From Bacteroidia bacterium (GTDB lineage: Bacteria > Bacteroidota > Bacteroidia > Cytophagales > JAAEPT01): DNA of 64,000 nt. The translations under genes and the position numbers were made by a program. This document shows, one piece after another, positions 8,926-16,902 of the stretch; within the stretch, counting starts at the first letter, position 1; the number at the start of each line of letters is the position of its first letter. Location of the stretch: assembly GCA_030431525.1 (NCBI GenBank), contig JAUIJC010000002.1:62001-126000 (forward strand), in the 5' to 3' direction. The notes beneath the pieces were generated by a model. That model searched no databases and was not told the DNA's origin. It saw only the letters and a program-made list of their open reading frames with translations.

Positions 8926-8984
8926 TAATGCCAACAGTTGTATAAACGCACTAGTGACTGTTATTCAGCCCTATATACGCACCA
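8926..8984. repeat. Right imperfect terminal repeat of the accessory cassette
   Basis: Begins TAATGCCAACA (exact inverse of TGTTGGCATTA at 7356-7366) and ends ATACGCACCA (exact inverse of TGGTGCGTAT at 7321-7330). Also holds direct repeats TATAAACGCAC and TATATACGCAC. The spacer beyond it to 9084 shows no gene. Confidence 0.75.
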
Positions 8985-9084
8985 CCAAATATAGCCTCTA
9001 AGATAACAGGAAGCAATTTGGGTAGAAAGGTGCTAATCGCCAAAGGTGTCGATATACAAATCATCCAACTACGTAATAAAAACG

Positions 9085-9113
9085 AAAAAGGGTAGGCTAT
9101 TGAGCCTACCCTT
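9085..9113 (-). terminator. Terminator of the secreted protease gene
   Basis: On the minus strand GGGTAGGCT and AGCCTACCC pair around a short loop and are followed by TTTTTCG. Confidence 0.85.
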
Positions 9114-9137
9114 GAACTTGAAAACTTGGTTTTATTT

Positions 9138-10925
9138 CTACTCCCTCACCACCATCAACCGCTTCACCATCTCCTTATTCTCCGAAAATAGCCTTACCAA
9201 ATAAACCCCTCCACGCAGATTCTCTGTTTGAATGGCTAAGGTATTCAAACGAGCTGGGATGTTATTTTCTTCAAACACCAACTGTCCAGATACACTGTAG
9301 ATTTGGATGTTCACTTGCTCATTTCCGCCAAACAAGGAAACCAACGTGGTGGATTGGTCAGCAGGATTGGGCTCAAGGTAGAAGCTTAGTTCATTGCTGA
9401 ATTGCCCAATGCGGAAGTTGCGAAGGAAGAGTGGTCCTTGGCCTTTGGAATAATTCTCAAAACGGAAGGAGATGTAGCCTTGTAGATTGCCCAAATCCAG
9501 TTGGATGCGCTTGTAATCTTCTTCAAATGGAATGGTCAGCGGGTTTTGATCTGTGGAAACCAAGGAATCACCCGTGAATGTCAGTAGCGGTTTCCACTCG
9601 GGTGAACAGTTCAGGTTGTAGCTGATTTTGAAAGAATCTGTCGGAGAGATGTTTCCGTAGGCCAGCTCAAACTCCATTTCACTGGAGCTGAATAATTTTA
9701 ATAATGGAGAAATCAAGATGGTGGAGTCTCCAATATTTCCTGTGTTGTTGTCTGCCAGCAAGCCATTTTCCCCGTCAATGGTCCAAACCAAATTTGGATT
9801 CGAGGAACTGATCGACCATCCACCTTCTTGGAGGAACAAGCTATCATTGAAATTTTGATAGTAGGGAAGTCCGTAGGCCACACCATCGCCTTCGCCACAG
9901 CAACCTGGAGAACTGAGAAGGGCTTTCCGACGTGGGCTGGTTTCCATGGCCGTTCGCATCCTGTCCTTTTGGTCCTGTGTGAATAGGTTCATGCAAGCGT
10001 CAAAGGTGTAGTCCATGAAGTTTTGAGTCATATCTACACTTCCACAGCTTGATTTAGTGGTTTTCGGACATGAGTTGGTGGCTTCACGTTGGCTTGGCGT
10101 GTCCTCACAATAGTCAGTGCCAAAACAAGAATCGTCATCTCCCCAGATATGAATAAGCCCCAGCCAGTGGCCAATTTCATGGGTACTTGTCCTACCTCGG
10201 TTATAAGATTTATAGCGCGTAAGGGCTGTACCAATATTTCCGAAGGCCCCATGGTCAAGAACGACTCCATCTGTAATGGCATCATCATCAAACCCTGACC
10301 CAATCCCTGGAAGTCCACTGTCATCAGGAAACTGAGCCCAACCGAGAACACTGTTTGAAATTTCAGTGACCCAAATGTTCAAGTATTGGTCACTTGGCCA
10401 ATAGTCAATGGCTTTTAAGGCGTAGTTATCTGAGGAACTGTAGCTGGAATAGGGGAGGTTTGCGGAGTAGGATCGGGTGATGCCGTTGGTGACGTTACCT
10501 TCAGGGTCACGGCTGGCAAGGCAGAATTCAATATTTACGCTGGTGGCCACATCTTTAAAAATAGCTGGAGTGTCTGTGGTATCAGCGTTTTGTCGGTTGA
10601 AGTCCTCGTTTAAAATCTGAATCTGGGAAAGGATTTGTTCGTCGGAAATGTTCGAGGCACCGCCGTTGTGTACTACGTGAACAACTACTGGAATTCGGTA
10701 AACTTCCTCTTCCGTTTCGGCAGTTTTCATGGCCTTTTTAAGGGCAATGCGCTTTTGAAGTTTTTCCTCAAACTGATGACGATGTTTGGCGTAGTTAGGG
10801 TGCTGGTGACACCTAAGGCTGTCATGATATGTAGCATTACAGCGGTTTACTGTTTCTTCCTCGGTTTGAGCAAAAAGGCTGTTCGAAAAAATAAGGAGGC
10901 CGAACAAAAGGAATATGTTTTTCAT
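9138..10925 (-). CDS. Secreted M43 (pappalysin/cytophagalysin-type) zinc metalloprotease with C-terminal sorting domain
   Basis: I chose the ATG at 10925, which gives MKNIFLLFGLLIFSNSLFAQ, a clean signal peptide; the track start adds nine residues in front. About residue 245 holds HEIGHWLGLIH, the M43 zinc motif, followed by the many cysteines usual for the family (DDSCFGTDYCEDTPS, NFMDYTFDACMNLF). Residues about 340-510 form a beta-rich module of the cleaved-adhesin or MAM type. The last 75 residues (YLEPNPADQSTTL ... GGVYLVRLFS) look like a type A sorting domain for the type IX secretion system. Likely an exported or surface-attached protease that degrades external protein. Single-gene unit. 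Confidence 0.9.
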   Translation of the reverse strand: MKNIFLLFGLLIFSNSLFAQTEEETVNRCNATYHDSLRCHQHPNYAKHRHQFEEKLQKRIALKKAMKTAETEEEVYRIPVVVHVVHNGGASNISDEQILSQIQILNEDFNRQNADTTDTPAIFKDVATSVNIEFCLASRDPEGNVTNGITRSYSANLPYSSYSSSDNYALKAIDYWPSDQYLNIWVTEISNSVLGWAQFPDDSGLPGIGSGFDDDAITDGVVLDHGAFGNIGTALTRYKSYNRGRTSTHEIGHWLGLIHIWGDDDSCFGTDYCEDTPSQREATNSCPKTTKSSCGSVDMTQNFMDYTFDACMNLFTQDQKDRMRTAMETSPRRKALLSSPGCCGEGDGVAYGLPYYQNFNDSLFLQEGGWSISSSNPNLVWTIDGENGLLADNNTGNIGDSTILISPLLKLFSSSEMEFELAYGNISPTDSFKISYNLNCSPEWKPLLTFTGDSLVSTDQNPLTIPFEEDYKRIQLDLGNLQGYISFRFENYSKGQGPLFLRNFRIGQFSNELSFYLEPNPADQSTTLVSLFGGNEQVNIQIYSVSGQLVFEENNIPARLNTLAIQTENLRGGVYLVRLFSENKEMVKRLMVVRE

Positions 10926-11026
10926 ATGCCGAAGGCTATCGTTAAAGGTCATTGTAGGTCAGAGCTTTTTAAGCCGTGAAAAGAAAGATTCCCAAAATCA
11001 TGCTTAAAAAACCTCTTACAAAGAAA

Positions 11027-11096
11027 TTGAGGTTTGAATAGTCAAACCTCAAATCTCATTATACATTCGTCATTCATAAAGGTTGTAAACCTTTTA
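11027..11096. other. Two hairpins in the spacer after phoH
   Basis: TTGAGGTTTGA-ATAG-TCAAACCTCAA is a perfect 11-bp inverted repeat, and AAAGGTT-GTA-AACCTTT follows 25 bases later. Both lie downstream of phoH on the minus strand and may end its transcript, but neither has a convincing T run. Confidence 0.45.
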
Positions 11097-11107
11097 TGCT
11101 ATGAAGA

Positions 11108-12061
11108 TTATTGAAACTCGTCTTCTTCCTGCTTGTTGTAGGCGTCAATAATGCGTTTGACCACCTTGTGGCGAACCACATCCTCAGCCTCCAAACGGAT
11201 GATGCTGATGTCTTTGATGCCATGCAAAACGTGGAGTGCTTCCACCAAACCAGACTTTTGGTTGCGAGGAAGGTCGATTTGGGAAGGGTCGCCCGTGATG
11301 ATCATCTTGGAATGCTTACCCAAACGAGTCAGGAACATTCGCATTTGCATGGATGTGGTGTTTTGGGCCTCATCCAACAACACAAAGGCGTTCTCCAAGG
11401 TTCGACCACGCATATAAGCCAGCGGAGCGATTTCGATGGTTCCAGCTTCTTGAAGCGCCTTGAGGCGTTCCCCAGGAATCATATCGGTCAGGGCGTCATA
11501 AACAGGTCGGAGGTAAGGATCCACCTTTTCCTTCAAATCGCCTGGTAGGAAACCCAAGTTTTCGCCAGCTTCTACGGCGGGACGGCTAATGATGACCTTT
11601 TTTACCTGCTTGTTTTTCAGGGCCCGAACGGCCAAAGCTACGGCCACGTAGGTTTTTCCTGTGCCTGCAGGTCCAACGGCGAACACTAAATCATTCTTGT
11701 TGCAAGCATCGACAATGGCCTGTTGGTTAGGTGTGCGCGCTTTGATGGGGTTGCCACCAATGCCGTGTACCAAGGCTATTTTTTCAGGATGTTTGACGGG
11801 AACATTTACATCACGAGCCACATAGGACTCGACAATCTCGGGAGAGATTTTTCCGTAGCGGTGAAAATGTTCCAAAAGGATGAAAATCAATTGGTCGATC
11901 TGGTCAACCTCCTGATTTTTGCCAATAATCTTGATGTCTTGGCCACGAGAAATAATCTTGCTCGCAGGAAAAGCCCTTGAAATGGCTCTCATATTCCTGT
12001 TCTCGGTTCCAAGGAAATCAATCAATGGAACATCCTCCAACGTAATGGTCTTTTCTATCAA
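11108..12061 (-). CDS. PhoH-family ATPase
   Basis: 317 aa. Walker A GPAGTGKT at 130-137 and the Walker B region FVLLDEAQN near 230, followed by IITGDPSQIDLP, are typical of cytoplasmic PhoH/YbeZ proteins. The N-terminal 100 residues hold a KH-like RNA-binding region (ISRGQDIKIIGKNQ). Family knowledge: PhoH proteins are linked to RNA processing and ribosome quality control, often beside ybeY; here no ybeY is adjacent. Transcribed alone. Confidence 0.92.
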   Translation of the reverse strand: MIEKTITLEDVPLIDFLGTENRNMRAISRAFPASKIISRGQDIKIIGKNQEVDQIDQLIFILLEHFHRYGKISPEIVESYVARDVNVPVKHPEKIALVHGIGGNPIKARTPNQQAIVDACNKNDLVFAVGPAGTGKTYVAVALAVRALKNKQVKKVIISRPAVEAGENLGFLPGDLKEKVDPYLRPVYDALTDMIPGERLKALQEAGTIEIAPLAYMRGRTLENAFVLLDEAQNTTSMQMRMFLTRLGKHSKMIITGDPSQIDLPRNQKSGLVEALHVLHGIKDISIIRLEAEDVVRHKVVKRIIDAYNKQEEDEFQ

Positions 12062-12111
12062 GGCAATAGGGTGTTTGAATCAATAGCCAACTTTCCAAAT
12101 AGAGTGAATGG

Positions 12112-12225
12112 ACCACCGAGTTCACAGAGTCAAGGAGAAAAGGAGGCCTCTTACTCTCAAAAACTCAATGATTTTATAGAGTGAGAGTCTCTGTGCCCTC
12201 CATACCTCTGCGTACTCTGTGGTTC
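12112..12225. repeat. CCACAGAG-family inverted repeat, copy 1
   Basis: Starts ACCACCGAGTTCACAGAG and ends CTCTGCGTACTCTGTGGTT; the ends are imperfect inverse complements, and an inner pair (GGAGGCCTC, GAGAGTCTC) is less exact. It fills most of the spacer between phoH and the TfoX-like gene. Other copies: 35051, 47810, 53994, 57430. Confidence 0.8.
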
Positions 12226-12316
12226 CTTACGAATAATTCTATTCGGAAAGCTCTATGTTAGGCTTTACAAAAATAACAGAAATCACGTCCTTTCAGTTTA
12301 TTCCCACATAAAAGCT

Positions 12317-12589
12317 ATGGCCAGCACATCCATTCCAATTGAAAAAGCCAAGAACTTAGGACCATTGACAGGAGCTGAACTTAGGGCTGTCGGGATTGAA
12401 AGTGTTCAACAGCTTCAGGCTTTGGGATGGGAAAAGGCTTTTGAATCTTGGGTCAATGTATTTCCAGAAAGAGTCAATCTCAATGCCCTTTACGCGCTGA
12501 TAGGGGCCGTGGAGGAATTGGATTGGCGGGAGATTCCTGCTGATCAAAAACAGGAAGCCAAGGATTTTATACGGGGATTTAGGCGCTGA
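12317..12589 (+). CDS. TfoX C-terminal domain protein
   Basis: 90 aa, a free-standing TfoX_C domain: NLGPLTGAELRAVGIESVQQLQALG is the helix-hairpin-helix-like signature, followed by LNALYALIGAVEELDW. Full-length TfoX/Sxy regulates competence in gamma-proteobacteria, but isolated C-terminal domains are widespread and their function is not known. Convergent with the small gene 12591-12821, only one base apart. Confidence 0.85.
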   Translation: MASTSIPIEKAKNLGPLTGAELRAVGIESVQQLQALGWEKAFESWVNVFPERVNLNALYALIGAVEELDWREIPADQKQEAKDFIRGFRR

Positions 12590-12590
12590 T

Positions 12591-12821
12591 TTACTGGGCA
12601 ACTTCTCCGCGATGAGGACGGAGAGCATCCCTGACCATTGGCATCTCTGCTTCTTCAACAATCAAAAAGGCTGTCCACAATACAGGCGATTTTTCTTCCA
12701 CGCCCGTTGTTTTGATGCTCAGGTTCTCACGCTCGGCAAATTCCTCCAAATGGATCCGATGGTGCTCGGCAGTGCCTTTGGCATCTTGTCCTCGGAAATC
12801 CCAAATCAGTTTCAATTTCAT
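12591..12821 (-). CDS. Conserved small hypothetical protein
   Basis: 76 aa soluble protein starting MKLKLIWDFRGQDAKGTAEHH, with no signal peptide. It has the composition of a ferredoxin-like alpha/beta fold (two strands around a helix, then LWTAFLIVEEAEMPMVRDAL). The start is preceded by an A-rich stretch. I do not recognise a named family. It shares the terminator region at 12841 only with the upstream gene, and is divergent from nothing regulatory that I can see. Confidence 0.7.
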   Translation of the reverse strand: MKLKLIWDFRGQDAKGTAEHHRIHLEEFAERENLSIKTTGVEEKSPVLWTAFLIVEEAEMPMVRDALRPHRGEVAQ

Positions 12822-12840
12822 GGTGTTGTTCTATTGGTTT

Positions 12841-12878
12841 AAAAACATAAAAGCGCTCCTATGAGCGCTTTTATGTTT
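12841..12878. terminator. Terminator of metZ (works on both strands)
   Basis: AAAACATAAAAGCGCTC and GAGCGCTTTTATGTTTT form a near-perfect palindrome immediately after the metZ stop on the minus strand. Confidence 0.8.
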
Positions 12879-12892
12879 TCTATCTATAGGAA

Positions 12893-14074
12893 TTATTTGG
12901 ACTGCTCAATGGCCTTGTCCACTTCAGCGATGATGTCATCGATATGCTCCAAACCAACGGAGATGCGAATCATACCAGCAGTGATGCCCACGGCTTGGCG
13001 CTCCTCTTCGGTCAATTTGGAATGCGTCGTGGAAGCAGGGTGGGAAACGATGGTGCGCGTATCACCCAAGTTTGCCGTAAACGACAAGGTTTTGGCTGAG
13101 GCATCCAAGAATTTGCGTCCGCCTTCCAGTCCTCCTTTCAATTCGAAAGTGACCAATCCACCACCTTTTTTCATTTGCTTTTTGGCCAACTCATGTTGAG
13201 GGTGGCTTGGAAGGAATGGATACTTAACGAAGGTTACTTCTGAGTGGTTTTCCAAGTGTTTTGCCAAGGCCAAGGCGTTGTCGCAATGGCGGTCCATACG
13301 CACAGCCAAGGTCTCAAGGCTTTTGGACAATGTCCATGCGTTGAAGGGCGACATGGCTGGACCAGTGTGGCGGGCGAAGAATCGCAACTGGTCAATCAAT
13401 TCCTGACGACCAGCAATCACACCACCCAATACGCGTCCTTGGCCATCAATAAACTTGGTGGCAGAATGGACCACAAGGTCAGCGCCGAACTTCAACGGTT
13501 GTTGCAAATAAGGAGTGGCAAAACAGTTGTCCACGTTGAGCAAGGCTCCCTTAGACTTACAAAGTCCAGCCAACCATTCTAGATCAATCAGGTCCAAGCC
13601 AGGGTTTGAAGGCGTTTCAATGAAACACATCTTAGTGTTCTCCTCAAAAGCTTCTTCCCATTGCTCAGGCTTGTCAATGTCCACATAGGTGTGGGTGATG
13701 CCCCATTTGGAAAGGATTTGCGTGGTGATTTGGTGAGTGGATCCAAACACCGAACGACAAATCACGATATGGTCTCCGCTGGAGAGAAAGGCTCCCATGC
13801 TTGTGAAGATGGCAGACATTCCTGTAGCGGTTGCCCAACCGTCTTCGGCGCCTTCCATCACACAAATCTTCTCGATAAACTCAGAAGTGTTCGGGTTCGA
13901 AAAGCGTGAGTAGATATTTCCAGGTTCCTCGTCAGCGAACATGGCACGTGCCTGCTCAGCATCCTCGAACATGAAGCTTGAGGTCAAATAGAGGGGAACC
14001 GAGTGCTCTCGGTTTTGGGTGCGTTCAGCTTGCGTGCGAACGGCCTGGGTTTCAAAATGCTTGGAATCGTTCAT
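12893..14074 (-). CDS. metZ: O-succinylhomoserine sulfhydrylase-type PLP enzyme
   Basis: 393 aa Cys/Met metabolism PLP enzyme. YSRFSNPN (about 55-62), EDGWATATGMSAI (77-89) and the PLP lysine in HSATKFIDGQGR (K207) are all present. In Bacteroidetes this form makes homocysteine directly from an activated homoserine and sulfide, so it would feed the methionine synthase at 1926-6211. Cystathionine gamma-synthase or -lyase activity cannot be excluded from sequence. It is preceded by a GTAC repeat and, upstream of that, osmC on the same strand; no SAM riboswitch is visible before it. Confidence 0.85.
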   Translation of the reverse strand: MNDSKHFETQAVRTQAERTQNREHSVPLYLTSSFMFEDAEQARAMFADEEPGNIYSRFSNPNTSEFIEKICVMEGAEDGWATATGMSAIFTSMGAFLSSGDHIVICRSVFGSTHQITTQILSKWGITHTYVDIDKPEQWEEAFEENTKMCFIETPSNPGLDLIDLEWLAGLCKSKGALLNVDNCFATPYLQQPLKFGADLVVHSATKFIDGQGRVLGGVIAGRQELIDQLRFFARHTGPAMSPFNAWTLSKSLETLAVRMDRHCDNALALAKHLENHSEVTFVKYPFLPSHPQHELAKKQMKKGGGLVTFELKGGLEGGRKFLDASAKTLSFTANLGDTRTIVSHPASTTHSKLTEEERQAVGITAGMIRISVGLEHIDDIIAEVDKAIEQSK

Positions 14075-14103
14075 TGGCCGAAGGGGACTGAATCTGGGTA
14101 GGT

Positions 14104-14188
14104 GTACAATGTATTATGTATAAAGAATTATGTACAATGAGATGTCTTACTGCATCGGTCATTGTACATAATACTTTGTACTTGATAC
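14104..14188. repeat. GTAC-family palindromic repeat, copy 2
   Basis: GTACAATGTATTATGTATAA ... ATTATGTACAATGA, spacer, then TCATTGTACATAATACTTTG and TACTTGATAC. The inner arms TATGTACAATGA and TCATTGTACATA are exact inverses. Lies between osmC and metZ. Confidence 0.8.
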
Positions 14189-14203
14189 TACTTCGAGCAG
14201 GTC

Positions 14204-14620
14204 TCAGTTTTTGATGACCAAGCTGTGGGTGATGTTCGCCGTTTTCTCCATGATTTTGGTGACGGAGCAATACTTTTCCATGGAGAGCTTAACAGCACGC
14301 TCAGCTTTCTTCTGGTCAATGTCGCCAGTCAAAACAAACTCGACATGGATGTTATTGAACAAAGAAGGAACGTTATCCTGATCGCGATCAGCCAAGATGT
14401 TCACTTCGTAATCCTTAACCTCTACTTTTTGTTTTTTGAGGATGCTCAGGACGTCCATTGAGGAGCAACCACCCAAGCCCATAATCAACAGCTCCATCGG
14501 GCGTGCGCCTTGGTCCTCGCCACCAATTTTCGGTGCGCCATCGATTTGTACTTTATTTCCATTTTCATTGGTTGCTTCCAAATGGACGGCTTGGTTGATG
14601 CGCTTGAGGTTGATTTTCAT
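14204..14620 (-). CDS. OsmC family peroxidase-like protein
   Basis: 138 aa. Two reactive cysteines are in place: C52 in GLGGCSSMDV and C118 in EKYCSVTKIM, as in OsmC/YhfA proteins that reduce organic hydroperoxides in the cytoplasm. The GGEDQGARPMELLIMGLGGC segment fits the YhfA-like branch. Upstream of metZ on the same strand, with only a repeat between them, so they may be cotranscribed. Confidence 0.88.
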   Translation of the reverse strand: MKINLKRINQAVHLEATNENGNKVQIDGAPKIGGEDQGARPMELLIMGLGGCSSMDVLSILKKQKVEVKDYEVNILADRDQDNVPSLFNNIHVEFVLTGDIDQKKAERAVKLSMEKYCSVTKIMEKTANITHSLVIKN

Positions 14621-14704
14621 GGTGATATGGGTTCTCTAGGGTGTTAATCCACAATTTTTTGCTCCCCCAAAGGTAGGAAATTTTAGAATTGGGATATTTT
14701 CTCT

Positions 14705-14736
14705 TTTGTTGAAACAAGACTGTTTTACTACATTCG
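14705..14736 (+). promoter_or_regulatory. Promoter of the ompA-like gene
   Basis: TTTG at 14705-14708, 20 bases, TACATTCG at 14729-14736; close to TTTG-N19-TAnnTTTG. It leaves a leader of about 100 bases before the ATG, with no structure I can assign. Confidence 0.6.
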
Positions 14737-14844
14737 AGTAGTTTTGCTTTGGAAAAGGGGATTTCGGGAACGGAACTTGTTTAATTGTTGTTTCGCTCAA
14801 CTTTAAGGGGAAATTTCCAAAATCAGTTTTGAAAACAATCTGTT

Positions 14845-15816
14845 ATGAAAAGAATATTACACGTCTTTGGTTTCTTGCTTGCCTTGATGTTTGTGGTCGC
14901 AAGCCCATTCGAGGCACAGGCACAAAACCCTAAGGCGATGAAAAAGATGCGGAAGAAGGCCCGCAAAAAGCCGAAGAAATCGAAGAAACCAGTGACTTAT
15001 ACTAAGCGAACCACAAGAGACCAAGACTCTGACGGGGTTCCAGATTATTATGACCACTGTTTGGATACGCCTCCAGGCGCTACGGTAACCTCTTTTGGAT
15101 GTCCATTGGATACTGACTTTGACGGTCTTTACGACTACGAGGATGAGTGTATTAATGAACCTGGCCCAAAAGCGAACAAAGGTTGTCCTTATGCAGATAA
15201 GGATGGCGATGGCATCTTGGATAAGGATGACAAATGTCCTGAGGTTCCTGGTTTGATTAAATATCAGGGTTGTCCAGATACGGATGGCGATGGCATTCAG
15301 GATAGTGAGGATGCTTGTCCGAATGAGCCTGGTTTGGTGGCCTACAAAGGTTGTCCACGTCCTGATCAAGATTCAGATGGTGATGGCATTTTGGATAAAG
15401 ATGACCACTGTATCCTTGTTCCAGGAACCGTAGAGAACCATGGTTGTCCTGAGATTAAGAAAGAGGAGAAAGAAGCTTTGGACCTCGCTTTCAAAAGCCT
15501 ATTGTTTGAAAGTGGAAAGGCGGTCATCAAGTCATCTTCTTTTGAGTCGCTCGACAAACTGGCCACGGTGATGATTGAAAACGATCACTTGTTGTTGCAT
15601 TTGGTTGGTCACACGGATAATGTTGGCGATGACAACGACAACATGAAGCTCTCTGAGAGCCGTGCCAAAGCTGTTCGTCAATATTTGATGGAGCATGGTG
15701 TTGACGGTGTTCGTATCACCACCGAATGGCATGGTGAAACTAAGCCAGTAGATACCAACGAAACTGCTGACGGTCGTAAGAATAACCGTCGAGTGGAAAT
15801 GGAATTGAAGTACTAA
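14845..15816 (+). CDS. OmpA-family outer-membrane protein with thrombospondin type 3 repeats
   Basis: 323 aa. Signal peptide (MKRILHVFGFLLALMFVVAS ... AQA), a very basic stretch of Lys/Arg at about 32-50, then four to five calcium-binding repeats with DxDxDGxxDxxD (DQDSDGVPDYYDHC, DTDFDGLYDYEDEC, DKDGDGILDKDDKC and so on), each with a Cys pair. The C-terminal OmpA domain (LLFESGKAVIKSSSFESLDKL, GHTDNVGDDNDN, SESRAKAVRQYL) binds peptidoglycan. There is no N-terminal barrel, so it is probably a periplasmic or surface linker. Own promoter and terminator. Confidence 0.93.
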   Translation: MKRILHVFGFLLALMFVVASPFEAQAQNPKAMKKMRKKARKKPKKSKKPVTYTKRTTRDQDSDGVPDYYDHCLDTPPGATVTSFGCPLDTDFDGLYDYEDECINEPGPKANKGCPYADKDGDGILDKDDKCPEVPGLIKYQGCPDTDGDGIQDSEDACPNEPGLVAYKGCPRPDQDSDGDGILDKDDHCILVPGTVENHGCPEIKKEEKEALDLAFKSLLFESGKAVIKSSSFESLDKLATVMIENDHLLLHLVGHTDNVGDDNDNMKLSESRAKAVRQYLMEHGVDGVRITTEWHGETKPVDTNETADGRKNNRRVEMELKY

Positions 15817-15832
15817 TTCCAATCAAAAACAT

Positions 15833-15877
15833 AAAATTGCCCTTTCTGACATTTGTCGGAAAGGGCAATTTTTTTGT
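15833..15877 (+). terminator. Terminator of the ompA-like gene
   Basis: AAATTGCCCTTTC and GAAAGGGCAATTTTTTTG form a stem followed by a T run. Confidence 0.93.
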
Positions 15878-15891
15878 CTGAAGATCAAATG

Positions 15892-15977
15892 CAAAGCCCT
15901 GTAAGGGTGAAATATGTCAGAGTGGGGCGTATAACCCCACTTTTGTTGATAACATTGGGTGAACCCAACCGTTCCAA
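15892..15977. repeat. GCCCTGTAAGGG-type dispersed repeat, copy 1
   Basis: AGCCCTGTAAGGGTGAAATATG followed by hairpins GTGGGG-CGTATAA-CCCCAC and TTGGGTGAACCCAA. The first word recurs as AGCCCTGTAAGGGCG at 31333. The spacer 15878-15985 holds nothing else. Confidence 0.6.
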
Positions 15978-15985
15978 GAAGACAC

Positions 15986-16014
15986 AAAAAAAGCGCACCG
16001 TTTGGAGCGCTTTT
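15986..16014 (-). terminator. Terminator of the superoxide dismutase gene
   Basis: On the minus strand AAAAGCGCTCC and GGTGCGCTTTTTTT pair and end in a T run, just after the sod stop codon. Confidence 0.85.
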
Positions 16015-16036
16015 AATGTTTTAGGCAAGTCAAGTA

Positions 16037-16813
16037 TTAAGCATTGCCTTTGGCTGTCGTATAGTTTTCAGCAACACCTTCCCAGTTAATGATTTTGAAG
16101 AAGTTGTCGATGTATTCCTTACGACGGTTTTGGTAATGCAAGTAATAGGCATGTTCCCAAACGTCGATGCCCAGAACAGGAATTCCAGGCTTTTCTACAA
16201 TCTTCAACATCATTGGGTTGTCCTGGTTTGGCGTAGAGCTGACAAATAACTTTCCGTCTTTGTCAAGCGCAAGCCATGCCCACCCTGAACCAAATCGAGT
16301 AGCGGCAGCCTTTGCAAACTCCTCTTTAAAGGCGTCATAGGACCCGAAAGCCTCGTCGATGGCCTTGGCCAAATCTCCAGTAGGGGCTTCTCCACCACCT
16401 GGCTTCATGATTTTCCAGAAGAGGCTGTGGTTGTAGTGACCACCACCATTGTTTCGAACGCCCGTATCGGCATCATCCTCGCTCACCGAGGTCACAATGG
16501 AATCAAGGTCTTTACCCGCCAATGGATGGCCTTGCAGGGCTTTGTTGAGCTTTTTAACGTATCCAGCATGGTGCTTACCATGGTGAATGTTCATGGTCAT
16601 CTTATCGATGTATGGCTCCAAGGCGTCCTCTGCGTATGGAAGCTCTGGTAAGGTAAACTCACCTGCAGAAGTTGTGGCAGGAGGAATGGAGTCTGTTGGC
16701 GTATTGGAAGACTGATCCTTGCTTTCTTCGCTGCTTGAACAGGATGAAAGAGGGGCGATAAGCGCACCCGCAGTAAAAATGGCTCCTGTTTTTAGAAAAT
16801 CACGTTTTTTCAT
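16037..16813 (-). CDS. Fe/Mn superoxide dismutase with lipoprotein signal
   Basis: I chose the ATG at 16813; the track start adds 35 unlikely residues. This gives MKKRDFLKTGAIFTAGALIAPLSSC, a lipoprotein signal with lipobox LSSC and a Tat-like opening KKRDFLK. A serine/proline-rich linker follows, then the dismutase: MNIHHGKHHAGYVKKL (first metal His), HYNHSLFWKIM (second His) and DVWEHAYYLHYQNRRKEYID (Asp and third His). It converts superoxide to peroxide, here on the outer side of the inner membrane or in the outer membrane. Metal choice cannot be decided by eye. Confidence 0.93.
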   Translation of the reverse strand: MKKRDFLKTGAIFTAGALIAPLSSCSSSEESKDQSSNTPTDSIPPATTSAGEFTLPELPYAEDALEPYIDKMTMNIHHGKHHAGYVKKLNKALQGHPLAGKDLDSIVTSVSEDDADTGVRNNGGGHYNHSLFWKIMKPGGGEAPTGDLAKAIDEAFGSYDAFKEEFAKAAATRFGSGWAWLALDKDGKLFVSSTPNQDNPMMLKIVEKPGIPVLGIDVWEHAYYLHYQNRRKEYIDNFFKIINWEGVAENYTTAKGNA

Positions 16814-16902
16814 GGAGAATCCGGCATATTGGTTAAAATGCCAAGGAAGATAAATATTTTTGTTTGAACAGGGTTCCTCTACACCGCTTTTTGAAAGGAT
16901 TA

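Noticed and set aside
7321-8984. True integron cassette with attC
   Set aside because: The repeat ends are suggestive, but the GTTRRRY/RYYYAAC boxes are not matched well and no IntI-type integrase is visible, so only an unnamed inverted-repeat cassette is claimed.
15853-16089. 78-aa plus-strand ORF after the ompA-like gene
   Set aside because: It starts inside a terminator and runs through a dispersed repeat and the end of the sod gene.
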